This document shows positions 52,484 to 64,000 of a stretch of DNA of 64,000 nucleotides, piece by piece. This stretch comes from Luscinia megarhynchos (taxonomy: Eukaryota; Chordata; Aves; Passeriformes; Turdidae). The stretch is taken from the NCBI GenBank assembly GCA_034336665.1, contig JAPFBE010000003.1:34322360-34386359 (forward strand). The letters run 5' to 3'. The notes under the pieces are model-generated. The model had not been told where the DNA came from, did not search any database, and saw only the letters and a list, made by a program, of their open reading frames with translations. Position numbers and translations under genes: made by a program. Within the stretch, counting starts at the first letter, position 1. Each line of letters begins with the position of its first letter.

Positions 52484-54527
52484 AGAACTGAAGAGTCATG
52501 TGAGGTTAGCAACAACAAAAACAAAATTCCCTATCTCTCCCAGCACTAAAGGTATTTCTAAAGAAAGAAGTAAATTTTGTTGCTGCGGACGGTGCCTCCG
52601 TGCACTGTATGCATATAGAGTACAAATGAAAGGTCAAACAGCTCCTGGCAAATGAGTGAAATGAGTGTAACACAACAAAATTCTTAGAGAAACACATTCA
52701 TACTGCTAAAAGCAGCACCCTATGTCCATATCTGACCAGCAGGTCTGTTACTTACAGCTCCACTTGCAAAGATTACATCAGCTAATTCATGCCGAGTGGG
52801 GGAGAGCTCCTGGTTAAGGCTGACTCGGTGGTCTCAAGAATTAAGCCAATGGTATCCAATTCTCCACACAGAGAAAACCTCAGCCTGATTTCCCCTGCCT
52901 GTGAACATTGCTTACTGGGCACAGAGAGAAATTTCAATCAGTGAAGTGACTTCCCTGAGAATCAGCAGAGCTGAGGAAGAAAAAAACTATCCCACCAAAG
53001 AAATGCCCCTTGCACAAAAGCTGGGATCCTCCTACCACACCAGGGACCAGGTGCACAGCATCTGTGGGGTAATGCAGATGTGTGTGTTCTGGGTTTCAGT
53101 GTTTTGCAGATCTCTATGAAAAGACAATAATTGTAAATCAGTACTTCCAGATTACTGCACAAGCTGCAGACAGCTTCCCTGTCTGTGGCCTGAGCACTTC
53201 ATCAAAGGTTACTGTCTCTGTCTGAAGAGCTTCTCATCCTCATATGACCCTCTCTTCCTCTCATGACTGAGAGCACTTGATATGCACATGATTCAGATAT
53301 GCCTACATGAAATCCCAAAAGCTTTCCTAAGTGTAATTTTATAGAAGCAAATTGCCTGCTTCTCTGAGCTGGATCAGCAATGTTTCCCCCTGTCAGCCTC
53401 CAATGCTAGTGAAGCTTTGAACTGCAGCAGTGATTCTCTGAGAGAGAAACCTTCCTGGCAAAGATCACGGGTGGGTGGGAAAAAAAAAGACTTCTGTGCC
53501 CCTGCACGTGTTTCTGTGCAGTTTCTATATTTACATATTTAGGGAGCTAACTCTGGGCCAGATTTTGTCACTCCTATTCACAGTGAAGAGTAGCTCACTG
53601 TACAAATAGTCCCGAGGGACTATACTGAGGCAATCTGGATCATGTTGAAGAGCTCTTTCCACTGTGAGAGGTTTATTTTTCTGTCTGGCTTAAAGATGGC
53701 TTCAGCTGAACTATTTGTGTGGTGGCAGCCTGTGACCTTTACATGGGAAGGAACATATCTGCCAAGGGTCTTTGGCTCATAGAAGGGGCAGATGACACTG
53801 CTCTGAGCTTGGAGCATCTGCATGAAATAGGGAATGAGAAAGGCAAGGCACATCTGCATTACACTGATGCTACTCACAGGCACCTCACCAGCAAGTACAG
53901 ACATAGCACTGTGCAAATCTCTGCAGAACAAATAAAACATTCCAGACAATGAAGACTTGCCCTTTGCTCTTGGCATCAGACAACTTGCAGCATTGTTCTA
54001 GCCTGGAAACTACGTTTTTGGAAGGTACAGAATGGACAGCTGCATCTAACATGTATAGATGGTGATACTGAGTACATGTACTAGAAGTGAGCTTCTGTTG
54101 AACCTTGGGTGCTGGAGCCGTGGCCATCACCCCAGCAGCCCTTCACAGAGGTCAGACCTTCTTCCTGAGGCAGTAAGGAAAACCCCACTGCACAAAGCAA
54201 ACACACAAACATGCATAAGGTATGACTAGGCATATTCATAGGTAACAGGCAGATAAACAGATCAACCACAAAACTCCTTATATTTCTGTATTTTCCTTTC
54301 AGCATATCTGCACTTCTCTTAAATCTTGCATAGCAAAGCATCTCATTGATGAATAGCCACTATTTGACACATCTAGAAGGTAGTTTGGATGCCCAGAGAT
54401 TTTACTGTGTCTCTATCTTAAATAACAAGACACAGACAGAGGAACTGAAATAGGGAAAAATATCAGCTCTTCATTTTGGCCTTAAGGTCAAACACAGAAA
54501 ACGTATATAAAAAGCACTGTGAAATTC

Positions 54528-54564
54528 CAGGATATTCAGGAACAAAAATCCCTGAATATTCCTG
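54528..54564. repeat. Inverted repeat (13/14-bp arms, 10-bp loop)
   Basis: The left arm CAGGATATTCAGG (54528-54540) pairs with CCTGAATATTCCTG (54551-54564) with one bulged base. The loop is AACAAAAATC. Confidence 0.85.
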
Positions 54565-55829
54565 TTACAAAGGTTTATAATTGGCGAGGTTATTGAAAAA
54601 ATTCTGATGTGTTCTTAACTATTTACTCCATAAATGGCACAAATTAATTCATGCCCTTTCATTATTTCATTCAGTGATCCAAGGTCCCCCTGACTCCCAA
54701 AGCAACACCAAAACTAGAGGAAGAACAAACTCTCAGCATTGCAAAGGTTAACCCTTCCCCTCTCTGCCTGTGATCAATAATGGTTGTGCTCAGGCTGTGT
54801 TTAGGCTGGGCTCAAATCCTAGCTGACACATATTGAATCCATACAAATTTCACTCAGGCTGAAGGATAAGGGACTAGGTGAGGGCTGGCATGCAACATAG
54901 AAAAATTACAGAAAAAGAAAACTGTGAGCTCAGGGGTGCAAAAAAATCCTCCAGGCTGGTTTTGGGTGAGGGCAGGGGGTGTCTGGTAAACATAATCTTG
55001 GACCAGTTGTGGCCTTTCCCTCGTGGGTCCTCAAAAGCTCCAGCCCAATAGGTGAAATGGATCAAGACACAAGATCAATGCCTTAAAAAGCATAACAAGG
55101 AGGAGCTAAGCAGATTTCCTCTTATCCACATCTAATGGCTTTGCTGGACTGAGGCCAGCTACCCTAGCATACATCTCCTCTGAGTTTGTCTGGAAGTGGC
55201 AAGTGTATTATTTGTTAAATTACTCTTCCTTATCTCATATGAAAAAAACCAAAACAAAACAAGTATATAAATTTTCCTACAGAGAGACACAAATTGTTTT
55301 GTAGCAGACTGAAATACTTATATATATATCTTCCTGGGAGCCTTTAATCTGTTCTTTCACTAATTCCAACAAACACTTGTCCTCCCTGTAAAGGACTGAA
55401 TTATGCATGGAAGCAAATGTTCAGAAAGAAAGGAGGCAATCAGTTAGCTAGGGCTGCCTAGATGTCAGCTGTCTAGGCTGCCATCCTTAAAAGAGCTGTG
55501 TAAGGTGCAGAAAATCACCTCTCAGATGTGCCAGTCTCTCTCCTGTTAGTAGGGAAGGTGTTGGGTAAAGAGCTTGAAGCACTCAACCAGTTCTCAAATG
55601 GCTGAGGCACAGTGCTGGGAGCACAGCGCAGGACCACAGGAGCCCCAGTTCAAGCTCCCAAAATCATCCTCACCAGCAGCACCAATTGTTGGTTTCTTTA
55701 TTTCTTCATGGCCAGCCAAAGGGCACTCCAGCTCCCCAGGACCAGCCCAGGTGAGTTTTGTCCTACAATCAATGCAGCAACGTGCTCAGGCCACAGCGAC
55801 AGAACGGAGCTGCCTTCTGCACAGTGGCT

Positions 55830-56018
55830 GCTGCTGACACTGAGCAGCAGCAGGGCTTGTCCAGCCCAGCAGCTCCTGCTGACACTGAGCAGCAGCAGGG
55901 CTTGTCCAGCCCACCAGCTCCTGCTGCTGACACTGAGCAGCAGCAGGGCTTGTCCAGCCCACCAGCTCCTGCTGCTGACACTGAGCAGCAGCAGGGCTTG
56001 TCCAGCCCACCAGCCCCT
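55830..56018. repeat. Minisatellite, four tandem units of 48/45/48/48 bp
   Basis: Units run 55830-55877, 55878-55922, 55923-55970 and 55971-56018, followed by a partial GCTGCT start. Each unit contains GACACTGAGCAGCAGCAGGG followed by CTTGTCCAGCCCA. The second unit lacks one GCT triplet, and unit one has an AGC-for-ACC-type change near its end. The copies are almost identical, so the array is young or kept homogeneous. Because 48 and 45 are multiples of three, several frames on both strands stay open; the plus-strand frame from 55758 repeats ADTEQQQGLSSPPAP. It lies deep in the DHRSX intron. I read it as non-coding, but see the findings. Confidence 0.95.
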
Positions 56019-59000
56019 GCTGCTTCCCACAGCACTCCCCATCAGCTCTGGTGGCTTAGACACCTTGCTGCCCAGCTATGCCTCAGAGACACTTCAGCAA
56101 GTGAGACGACCACAAGTTACTCAGCTCAGGCCACAAAGGCTTTCTCAGTCACTGAGTTAAAGCAACAGCACAGATGAGGTTAGACAGATTGTCCACAGCA
56201 TGCCCAACATTAGCTCTGCCAAAGGACTGTTTCTAAAGGGGTACCATGATGAGTTATAAAAGGCCTTGCTTCTTCCATGGAATAAAAAATGCATGAAGAA
56301 TGCCTGAGTTCCTTCCTCACAAAGCCATCTGTTGCTACATGAATGAGGAAAGACACGTGCTTGCTGTCTCCTTCAGAAAAAAAATACCGAAAACCTGTAT
56401 CTGGAAGAACTTGTTAGTACCAGATGAGGTTTTTACACCAGATGAAACTGAGGTTTTGATTCAGCAGGGTGGATGAGATGCCTCATACAAACTCTAGGAT
56501 ACATAGCTCCCTCTAAACCCACATTGCTAGCCCTTGAAATCTCCAACTCTCATAGTGCTGTAGTATGATTTTATCCCTTGATCACCTTGATCAGAAATTC
56601 AATAATCTCAGTATTTCATACAACATACATTCACCATATCCCACCCCGTCTTGAATATTTAAACAAAACACTCATGTCCCTAGTGGTTTTGACTTGATGA
56701 CCATTTCCAAATCAAGTGATGGAGCATGTTGTACTGTACCCAGTTATCCAGAACTGAGTAGCTTTCCATAGTTGCCAGAAAACAAAACAAAGGTGACAGT
56801 CAGCACTGATATGTGCTGATGTCTTACCCTGATATAGGATGCAGATGCCACAGTCAGAAGCACCTTCTTGGTCATTTAGTTTACACACAGCTCTTCAGGA
56901 GCAATTAGGACAGATAATATTTCTCAGTCCCAGAAAGCCATGTGGCTTTATCACCCACAGCCATGACATGGGTAGGTACAATATAACAGGCACCTTAACT
57001 GAGCCCATTACAGTCTAAACATTCCTAAATACGTCCAAGGCTCTTTGATCTTGGAGATGAAAGAACAGCATGATTCAAAAATATAAGTTAGGCACTTCAA
57101 AAACTAAAGTTACGCCTGGCAACAGTAGGTAATTTTTCTTAATAATGATAACTAATAAGCACTTCTTACTGCACGTGATATATCCTTCCTAAGTTGCATC
57201 AGATGTAGTTTTGGGGCCTCTTTCTCTTCCCATAAAGATCTAAGAAAAGGTCTGCTGACCATCCTATCTTACATCTCACTGGACTCAACTTTATATACTG
57301 ATATTGCATGATTTTTTTTTCATAAATAATCTCGAGACTTATTAGTTTGCTTACAGAATACATAAAAATTGAAATTAACATTTGAAATCATGCATTTTTT
57401 ATGAACTATTTCACTGACACAACTGCATTTTCCCCCCATGCTTTGCTGGTGCCCATGTCCTTCCTCCTGCAGACTGCAAAAACAGCTAAATCCCTGCTTC
57501 TGTCTATTTTAACATCTCCCAGCTTCTGTCAGATCTATCACAACTGCACACTTTGAAAGGTTCTACTCAGAAACTGCATTTGAGTTAAAAACCCAAGCCA
57601 TTATTTAAGTAAGCATCTGTGCTTTTCCCTCTGTGACTAGAGGGAGGATACATAAGGACATAGAAGTTCTAAAGCATTTTAAGACCTCTTATTTCCCATT
57701 TCCTCCAGACCTCTGCCCGTCAAAGTCTTTCTGCAAGTCTGAAGGAAACAAGGCAGGGAAGAATACTGCTTATGGAGCAATGTTTCTAAGGGATCTGCAT
57801 AAAAACACCACCTTTGTTCTGGAGCTCCACCATGAAGAATTGTTCAAACATGGCAAAGATGATTAATACGCAGCAACATCTTAGGCAGGAGAGCTTATCC
57901 TTCAGGGGGATCAAGGAGTCCAGGTGTTTGGAAAGCTGTCCCCTGCCTCCTCCAAGGATTCCAGAATCACATACTGTTTCTGGAGCTTTTTCAAACCACC
58001 TTGTTAAAACACCTGGGCTCTCTCAGCTCCTTTTGCTAGATATTGCCATGGGGGAGTATTACATATTCTTAATGTGCACCTTGATATAACTCACAAAAAT
58101 AAGTGATCAATGACAATGTGGGAGCCAGGCATTCTCAATTAAGATCATATCAGCTCATAAAATAGATTTTTTTCTTTTATGCCTGCCAATTCTTAATTAA
58201 AACAGGTAAAGTAAACACATAAGTGCTAAAATTGCATTTGGAAAGGCTGAAATTCCCAAAGACAAGCTGTTATCGACATGTTAGAGAAGAAACAAAACAT
58301 TGCTTCCTTTACAAGTTTTCACTTTTGGCTTACATAAGAAAAGATTAATATCTAGCCAAAATAACTCTCAATTTATAATTCTCACTATACTCACATAGTG
58401 AAATGAAGCTTTTAGATCTTCACTGTAATGATAAATAGCACATTAAAAAAAGAAAGTCCAAAGAACAAAGCATACTCATGAATTCAGAGGCTGAGCTGAC
58501 TGTAATTAAAAATTCCAACATTTGCTCATTTTTAGAAACCATTCCTGTATCTCATCCACACTGCTCTGCTTTCTGAGACTTTCACAAAATGAGCCAGGAT
58601 AATGAAATGACCATTTAGTCAGCAAACTGAATATGGAGATTCAATACCAATTGCTGTTCATTTATTGTGTTAAAAAACATGAAGGATCTGTGTGTATACA
58701 GTTAATGTGTCCAATATAACCAGCAGCTCTCCAGTTGCAGTTGACTTCATAGTCATCCCTCAGCTATTGCTAGCTCTTCCACCATAATTATTGCATCCCT
58801 AGGCTTGGATCTGTTTCTTGAAACTCTCCCTTGGGATAAAAATCCTGTATGCCATGAAAGAGCAACTCAAAAATCTTACATTTATCTAGTTGTCTTATCT
58901 TCATGCTAGTGCCTGCATCTCTTTCAGTTCAGTATATCTAAGTTAAAGACAAGTCACAAAAGCCTCTACAAAGACTTCTGAAGTCCTTGCCAGCAGCTCA

Positions 59001-59135
59001 TGTTTCCCTGACTCCTTCTCTTACTCCAACAAAAGGAAAAAAAATCCTCCAAATTTATCCAAATTTTTTCCTACATATTTCCTTGCTGCATTCACTTAAA
59101 ATCAGCTGCACTTTCCAGACAAGGTTTCTGATCAA

Positions 59136-59166
59136 TAGACACAGAGCTCCCATTGCTCTGTGTCTA
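59136..59166. repeat. Perfect 12-bp inverted repeat with 7-bp loop
   Basis: TAGACACAGAGC (59136-59147) is the exact reverse complement of GCTCTGTGTCTA (59155-59166). The loop is TCCCATT. Pairing does not extend beyond the 12 bp. Confidence 0.9.
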
Positions 59167-59699
59167 ATGGCTTGCTCTTCCATCTTCTCAGTAGACTTGA
59201 CTCCCACACACTGAGGTAGGTAATATACAGGAGAACTCCTCAATAAAATACTCTCTTTCCAAACATGCTGCACAGCAGCAGCTTGCATCCTAGTGTGCTA
59301 CCTTCGTGGTGCTTTCAGCTCCCTGCTTTTGCAACCTGCAAGCCTCATTCTTCAGCTCCACAGAGATCAGTACAACTATTATTATAAGATGGGGTTGATT
59401 TGAGGCAAAGGCACTGGCTATTTCCAAATCATGCTTGTTTGTTTTACTTGAGCATTTGCTGGTCTGCACACACATTGCTGGAAAAACAACCAAACCAACA
59501 AAACACCCAGCCCAGGTTTTCAGTGTCAGGTTTGTTTGGACCCCAAGGAGAACCCTTCCCTTTGCACCTGACTCTGAGGCTGACTCATGGTCCTGTTCAC
59601 CAGGAGCAGTCATTGCCTCAACCTGCTGCCAGTTCTGAGAAACACAGTGGTTCATTTGCTTCATACCCAAACAAGTGCTAGGTGCCAGGTGTTAGGAAT

Positions 59700-59900
59700 T
59701 TTCTGTAAAGCAGGCTGAATAGACAGGTGGTGAAAGTTGCTGACAACACAGAAATATTTAGCTCAACAGAGGCTTGGGAGGATCATTAGGAACTTCCTGA
59801 AAGATGGAGAGAAAGTGTGCAATTAGACAACACTTAACAGGGGAATGATTGCAGATACGTGCAAGGTGCTGCTCTCCAGCAGAGAAAAATAAACAACGTT
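59700..59900 (+). mobile_element. Possible ancient CR1-like LINE remnant (reverse-transcriptase region)
   Basis: At 59733-59753 the sequence reads KVADNTE, close to the KFADDTK motif of CR1-type reverse transcriptases. About 110 bp later, in another frame, it reads CKVL at 59860-59871, as in the KCKVLHLG motif that follows at about this distance in CR1. Stops and a frameshift lie between, so it is a dead fragment. The spacing of the two motifs is the main support. It could be chance similarity, because the flanks do not match what I remember of the family. Confidence 0.38.
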
Positions 59901-62500
59901 CTGGAAGAGTGTGACCTCTTCAGAACAAGCAGCTCATTAAAGGAAGGACTGCAAAATGCCTGCAACTGTGTGTGCGTCGCAGGCAGAGGTGGATAGTGTA
60001 AAGCAACTAAGATCTGTGATTTGTGGCCTGGAACTACCATGAATAAAAGAAAACAGCAGTTACAGAGACTATTTTTGGATTGATTTCATCCTTAATAGAG
60101 AAAAGCCTGGTTCAGCCTCATTTCACTGGAACTGAACACACAAGAATCCAGCTGCTTGTCAGGCAATGTGTAGACAAAAGGTGACTAAAACCAGCTAATA
60201 GCCAACCTTCTCAGGCTACTCTCCTGCAAATTATTCCGGTGTTATGCAGTGTTTTGCTAAGCAGTCAGACTGATTAGCATATGTGAACTCTGGCATATAC
60301 AGAAATCACACCACTATTCAGCACTGTACAGGGTAAATAAGAGTTTAGAAGCCTTCAAAATAATCCTTGCAATTAACTGTAAATTCATTGGGAAACAAAA
60401 ATATTACAAGGCACGCATTTTAAAATATGTAGCTGAATTACAGTTCTTACTGACTGGAGAAATAGAGAAATTTAGTTTGTGGGTCTTTTAGTAGCAAGTG
60501 GGTACATGGATGGGATTAGCAGCTGCCTGCACACTTGCTATGATTCAGATTTGAAGAGCCATGAGACTCGCCTCCCAGAACAAATTTATGGCCAGCTAGG
60601 ATCAAAATTCTGGCCTTCCTGGAGTACCTCTGAGTAACTGTCCAGAGGAATTGCTGGAATTGTCACTTCCCTGATAAATCTGAGGCGAGTTTCTAATTAA
60701 GGCAATACGTTTGAAATGAGGAGGTAGAATCCCTGATTAGGTTAAAGTCAATTGTAAGTTTGCCATAATTTTCAACAAGCCATGGAATTGCAGCCCTAAA
60801 CCCCATTATTTAGAAGCCTATAATATACCCCCACAGGGGTTAGGAACATGTGGATGCAACAATCAAGTAGCTTTGTGAGTCATGTTTATTGAATGTAATC
60901 ATACAAACTGTTAGGTACAGAATGCTTAACAGTTCTCAGTCCTGCATAAATGACAAGTTCTTTTCTGGCCATAATACTGTATCTATTTTTCTTTAATGTT
61001 CACTTTTTAAGGAGTTAAGGAGTTACTTGGCCCCTAGCAGGGAAGGATACAGGTCAGCTTAAAATAAAAAAAAATCAATAAAGTAAAAGTAACATTAACT
61101 TTTTTTTCTCATTCTATCTTCCTAAATCTCCAGTGTGGTTTCACAGGTTTCTACCTGCTTGCTGTTCATGTCCAGAATGAACATAAAACCACTAAAACAG
61201 CTTCCCAGATTTTCACAATGCTTGAGAATTGGGTCAATATATGCTGACAGAAGCACTTCAAATGCACCTGCCACAAAAGAGAGGGAGAAGAATGAACAGG
61301 GCTTCTAACCTCACTAGTGGTGATCTGTAATGGCCATTCCATTCATCCTCTTAGAGCAGGGTGAGTCTCCAGCCCCAAGACTCAGGGGAAAAGCTCTGTG
61401 CCATGGATGGAGGCTTTGGCTGTCCTTCCTCGTAGCATAACTCAGGGGCTTCCCTTGCCAACTTAGAGAAGGAGAAAATATTTGAGTTTATCTGTGCAAG
61501 GGATGGCCAAAAAGCTCTTATGTCAAAGGCAAAAGAGAGACACACTGACAAGGAACTGGTTGGGGGCAGTAATGAAAAACATAGATGGGAAAGTAGAGGT
61601 TGAGTTCCTGCCTTTACATTTCTATGTCTGCCCACTGATACCTATTTCTGCCTTGCCTTTGGCAGCTAAAATCAGAATTTTGTAGTTCTGAGATATAAAA
61701 AATGGAAGCCAAAAATATTTAGCAACACATAGAGGACTTGAGAAGGAAGGTTTGGGAAAAGGAAAGAGGGGTGGTTCTGTGGGAATGGAGGTGCCAGGGA
61801 GACATTGAGATGAAGAGGGCAGGAACACAAGAGAGGAAAACTTATCAATAGCTAATTCATCCCCTTCAGAGAAAATTAGCTTAATGATTCAGCCACTCTC
61901 TGCTGCTTTTCAGTTGAATAATAATGGAAGTTATCTTTCAGGCTTTTCCCAAGGCTAGCATGATACCTCTTCTAGGACAAAAACACCCACTGGACGTAAC
62001 ATGTCACTCTTACTTTGTGTTTTTTAATTTGACAGCTTTGAAACTAATTTAACAGAATAGTTACCAGAGAAAAGATATCATGCAATCCATATCATTCATG
62101 TGTACTTTTCCAATCCTATATAAAATCATTGAAGAAACTTGTTTTTTTCTGGTTGGGGAGTAGCTTTATGTCTGCATCTCAAAAGACAGCTAAAGAGAAA
62201 CTAAAAAAAATTACATAGTGGAATGGAATATGGAGAATAGCAGATCACATTGTTCCATTTAAAGATGTGATATTTTTCTAACCATAAAAGCACCATTAAT
62301 CCGGGATTATTTTTTAAATTGAAAATGAAAAAGCACAATAAAGCTACAGGTTGTTGCCATTGATATTTAATGCTGGCTTGCAGTACACAAACCACAGAAC
62401 TCAAAGCAACTCCTATGAGTACACAAGTACCATCTTAAACACATTATGAAACAGCCAGATATATTTTACAAAGCTGTATTTTCCATTCTGTAATTTTTTT

Positions 62501-62600
62501 TTAAAAAGAAAGATGGAAAAAGAGAGATGCAATAAGGAAAGGAGAGAAAGAGTGAGGAAGAGAGAAAGGGAACAGAGTGATGGAGATGGAAATATAAATG
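62501..62600. repeat. Purine-rich (GA-rich) tract
   Basis: About 100 bp of AAAGAAAG, GGAGAGAAAG and AAGAGAGAAAGGG-type sequence on the plus strand, preceded by a T run. It creates open frames on both strands (62413-62619 minus, 62513-62701 plus), which I treat as compositional. Confidence 0.8.
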
Positions 62601-64000
62601 AGACAGGAATGATGAACACTTTGGAAAATCTTCAGAGAAGACAAGAAAAGTTAAGTATACAGAATGACAGAATGGAAAGGAAAACGCAGCATTTTCCTTG
62701 ATGGAGCATTAGAGGGAATATGCAAGATGAGATCTAAGATAAAGCCTGTACCCTCACACATCCTGCCTGAGATGTTAAAGAAGCCTTGTGTGCACTGTGC
62801 TAGCCCAGCTCATCCTTGTAGGCAGGTACAGCTGTGAAAGCTGTGTCACTGTTGACCAGGACACGACTCTGAGTTTCTCTAACATCTTAGTGCAATAAAT
62901 GCAACTTCCAACAGTGAAATCCTGAACTATGGAGTGACTCCAACTCATTATTCAGGGGCCAACTACTCAAAGGTAGCATAAACACTAAATAAACAGTCAG
63001 CCCCTGCAAATAATATTTTCTGGGTATGATCTTATGCTCCTTCAAGTCTATGGGGCAACAAGCTCTTTCCAGGTTCTTCTTTCTCTCTGTCCTCATATGG
63101 TTCTTCATCCTTGTCTACTCCTTGGATAGGTTTTCTCCTGAGTCTCTCTTTCCTCCCAGCCTCTAGTACATCTCTCCATTTTGATGGGTTTATTAATGTG
63201 CATGTTAATGTCTTAACTGTCTATTTTGGATTAAATTGCTAACTAAATTAAAAAATATGACCATTCAAAAAGAAAATGGAACATGAAATGCAGAATTCAT
63301 GTTATGGTTGGTTTTTTTCTCCTATCACTCCTTTTTCAGCCATTTTCTCTCATTTTATGTGTCTGATCCAGTTGCTCTTTGAACACATTGGTACATATTC
63401 CTTTTTATAGCACCCATGGCAGTAGAAGGCTGATTTTTATTTAACACAAAGACTAAACTATATTAAAAAAAATTATCTGAAATGAATCTGCAAAATCTGA
63501 AATTAACCTGCAAGAAAAGCAAAATTCTCTTAAAAATGTTTTAAAAATAAAAAGGGTCAGTAAAAAAATCTATTTTTTCATGTAAAGAATAATTTAGTGC
63601 TGGTAGCATAAATTTATACCCTCCTTCTGAGACTGAACACTCCTTATATCATCAGTGACATAATCTCACCTGGTGCTAGAAAGAAATTGAAGGAAAAACA
63701 ACTAATTTTTAGCACCAGAAGATGGTGTGTTTTAAAAGGTTGCTGCAATGGCAGTTTGTGAAAGGGCCCATGAAGCCAGGCAGCAGGGCAAGCTCCAGCT
63801 AGGTGCATTCCCCATCAAGTGCAGAGAGCAGGCTGAGGCTGGACCCACAAATCCCAAAAATTGGGGCTGGCAGGTAGCACTTTTCCAGCTGAAATGAAGG
63901 ATTAACCATTTTGCATCCAGCTTCTGAAAAATAACCCCTGTGTAAATACTTTGGAATAATCAAAAAAAAAGAGGTTTTATTTCAAAACATTAGCTTCAAA

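Larger units (their letters stand above)
22878..64000 (-). other. DHRSX: DHRSX intron upstream of exon 22776-22877 (partial, at least 41 kb)
   Basis: The acceptor at 22878-22905 (pyrimidine tract then CCCAG on the minus strand) closes this intron. The exon expected upstream, with the glycine-rich cofactor motif, was not found, so the intron probably continues past 64000. Very long introns near the 5' end are usual for DHRSX in vertebrates. The repeats and patches listed separately (CR1 tail, ACTC array, LTR-like element, GC-rich patch, minisatellite, hairpins, CR1-like remnant) lie within it. Between them, at 23-30.9, 31.1-37.3, 37.4-41.8, 45-55.5 and 56.2-59.7 kb, I see only AT-rich sequence without recognisable genes. 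Confidence 0.7.

Noticed and set aside
55830..56018. CRISPR-like tandem repeats
   Set aside because: The units are directly adjacent with no unique spacers and the genome is vertebrate, so it is a minisatellite.
1..64000. A previously undescribed multi-gene system
   Set aside because: Apart from the two DHRSX exons no convincing coding sequence exists in the window. Nearly all reading frames are short, overlap one another, and track base composition.

Overview
The window looks like vertebrate, most likely avian, nuclear DNA. It is AT-rich and almost all non-coding, with canonical GT-AG splice sites. It carries microsatellites and only sparse interspersed repeats: one recognisable CR1 LINE 3' tail, one weaker CR1-like reverse-transcriptase remnant, and the end of a retroviral-type LTR. 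A CR1 tail with low overall repeat density points to a bird. The exact species, and whether it is a passerine, cannot be read from the sequence.

The only gene I can support is on the minus strand. Two internal coding exons, at 22776-22877 and 9223-9430, join in frame. Together they encode about 103 residues of a short-chain dehydrogenase/reductase that I recognise as DHRSX, a polyprenol/dolichol-pathway oxidoreductase. The first exon carries the adenine-side CDLAS segment and ends inside the NNAG motif. The second completes NNAG and carries the conserved Asn of NYLGHF and the catalytic Ser of TVSSATH. I could not find the exon with the N-terminal glycine-rich cofactor motif (expected above 22877) or the exon with the catalytic YxxxK (expected below 9223), so they presumably lie outside the window. 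The whole window is therefore the interior of one long gene.

Layout: 1-9222 is the intron downstream in transcription, with simple repeats and a long purine-rich strand near 6.7-6.9 kb. Then come exon 9223-9430, a 13.3 kb intron (9431-22775), exon 22776-22877, and at least 41 kb of an upstream intron (22878-64000). That last intron holds the CR1 tail near 31.0 kb, a 20-copy ACTC microsatellite near 37.3 kb, an LTR-like element ending near 42.5 kb, a GC-rich CpG-containing patch near 44.7-44.9 kb, a 45/48-bp minisatellite near 55.9 kb, a perfect 12-bp hairpin near 59.15 kb, and the CR1-like remnant near 59.8 kb.

I see no operon, defence system, CRISPR array, rRNA, tRNA or intact mobile element, and nothing that supports a new multi-gene system. 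The most useful second-look items are the minisatellite that stays open in several frames, the GC-rich patch, and the base-composition shift next to the LTR.
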